Part shown: in pieces, positions 63,881-64,000 of the stretch
Position numbering within the stretch: the first letter of the stretch is position 1
Layout of the letters: every line of letters begins with the position of its first letter
The notes under the pieces: model-generated
Databases searched by the model: none
The model's input: the letters and a program-made list of their open reading frames with translations, nothing else
What the model was told of the DNA's origin: nothing
Translations under genes and position numbers: made by a program
Origin: Rhabdophis nuchalis
Taxonomy: Eukaryota; Chordata; Lepidosauria; Squamata; Natricidae
NCBI GenBank assembly: GCA_039707465.1
Contig: CM077643.1
Span: forward strand, 41,690,105 to 41,754,104
Length of the DNA stretch: 64,000 nucleotides
Direction: 5' to 3'

Positions 63881-64000
63881 GTATCTAATCCCTTGTAAAA
63901 GCCATCTGAGTCTGTGCCATCACATCTTGTAACAGTGCATCTCATAAATGATGGGCACAAAGGAAGGGAACTGGCACCACTGTGGGTTTCTAGGAACTGT

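Overview
This window is vertebrate nuclear DNA, almost certainly from a squamate reptile and probably a snake. The evidence is the repeat mix: CR1 LINEs with short pentanucleotide tails, many L2-like LINEs, Sauria-type tRNA SINEs, a second tRNA-derived SINE family, a BovB-like remnant, L1, a Ty3/Gypsy element, and dense hAT- and mariner-type MITEs. There is no prokaryotic gene organisation, no operon, no rRNA or tRNA gene and no CRISPR array.

Only one host coding segment was found: a 270-bp, phase 1-1 immunoglobulin-domain exon on the minus strand (25725-25994), with good acceptor and donor sites. It matches the Ig domain before the fibronectin/MAM region of the MDGA family, most like MDGA2. 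The rest therefore reads as two very long introns (over 25 kb on each side), filled by transposons.

Layout. 1-3.4 kb: L2 fragments, a solo LTR, and a CR1 carrying a foldback MITE. 3.4-9.2 kb: a three-layer nest, CR1 holding a hAT MITE (8-bp target duplication) that holds a 5.06-kb Ty3/Gypsy element with two nearly identical LTRs. 10-24 kb: mariner and hAT MITEs, CR1 copies, a Sauria SINE split by a hAT MITE, and a MITE swollen by microsatellites. 24-29 kb: an L2 split by an L1 3' end, the MDGA exon, a SINE with a 13-bp target duplication, and an L1 with a 5' inversion. 29-41 kb: hAT MITEs, a perfect 66-bp-arm foldback, a 3-kb 5'-truncated L2, and two SINE families. 41-44.5 kb: an L2 holding an ORF1-only L1 derivative. 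45.6-48 kb: a CR1 split by an L2. 49.6-54.65 kb: a mariner MITE split by an apparently full-length L2 whose ORF2 has a single stop codon. 55-64 kb: simple repeats, a hAT-in-mariner nest, a CR1 3' end and an L2 with a 430-bp pentanucleotide tail.

The mobile elements interact mainly as parent and parasite (L2 RT with L2 3' ends, L1 ORF2 with the ORF1-only L1, probably BovB with Sauria SINE) and as nested insertions that give a relative chronology. Exact edges of old repeats are approximate; edges with target duplications are precise.
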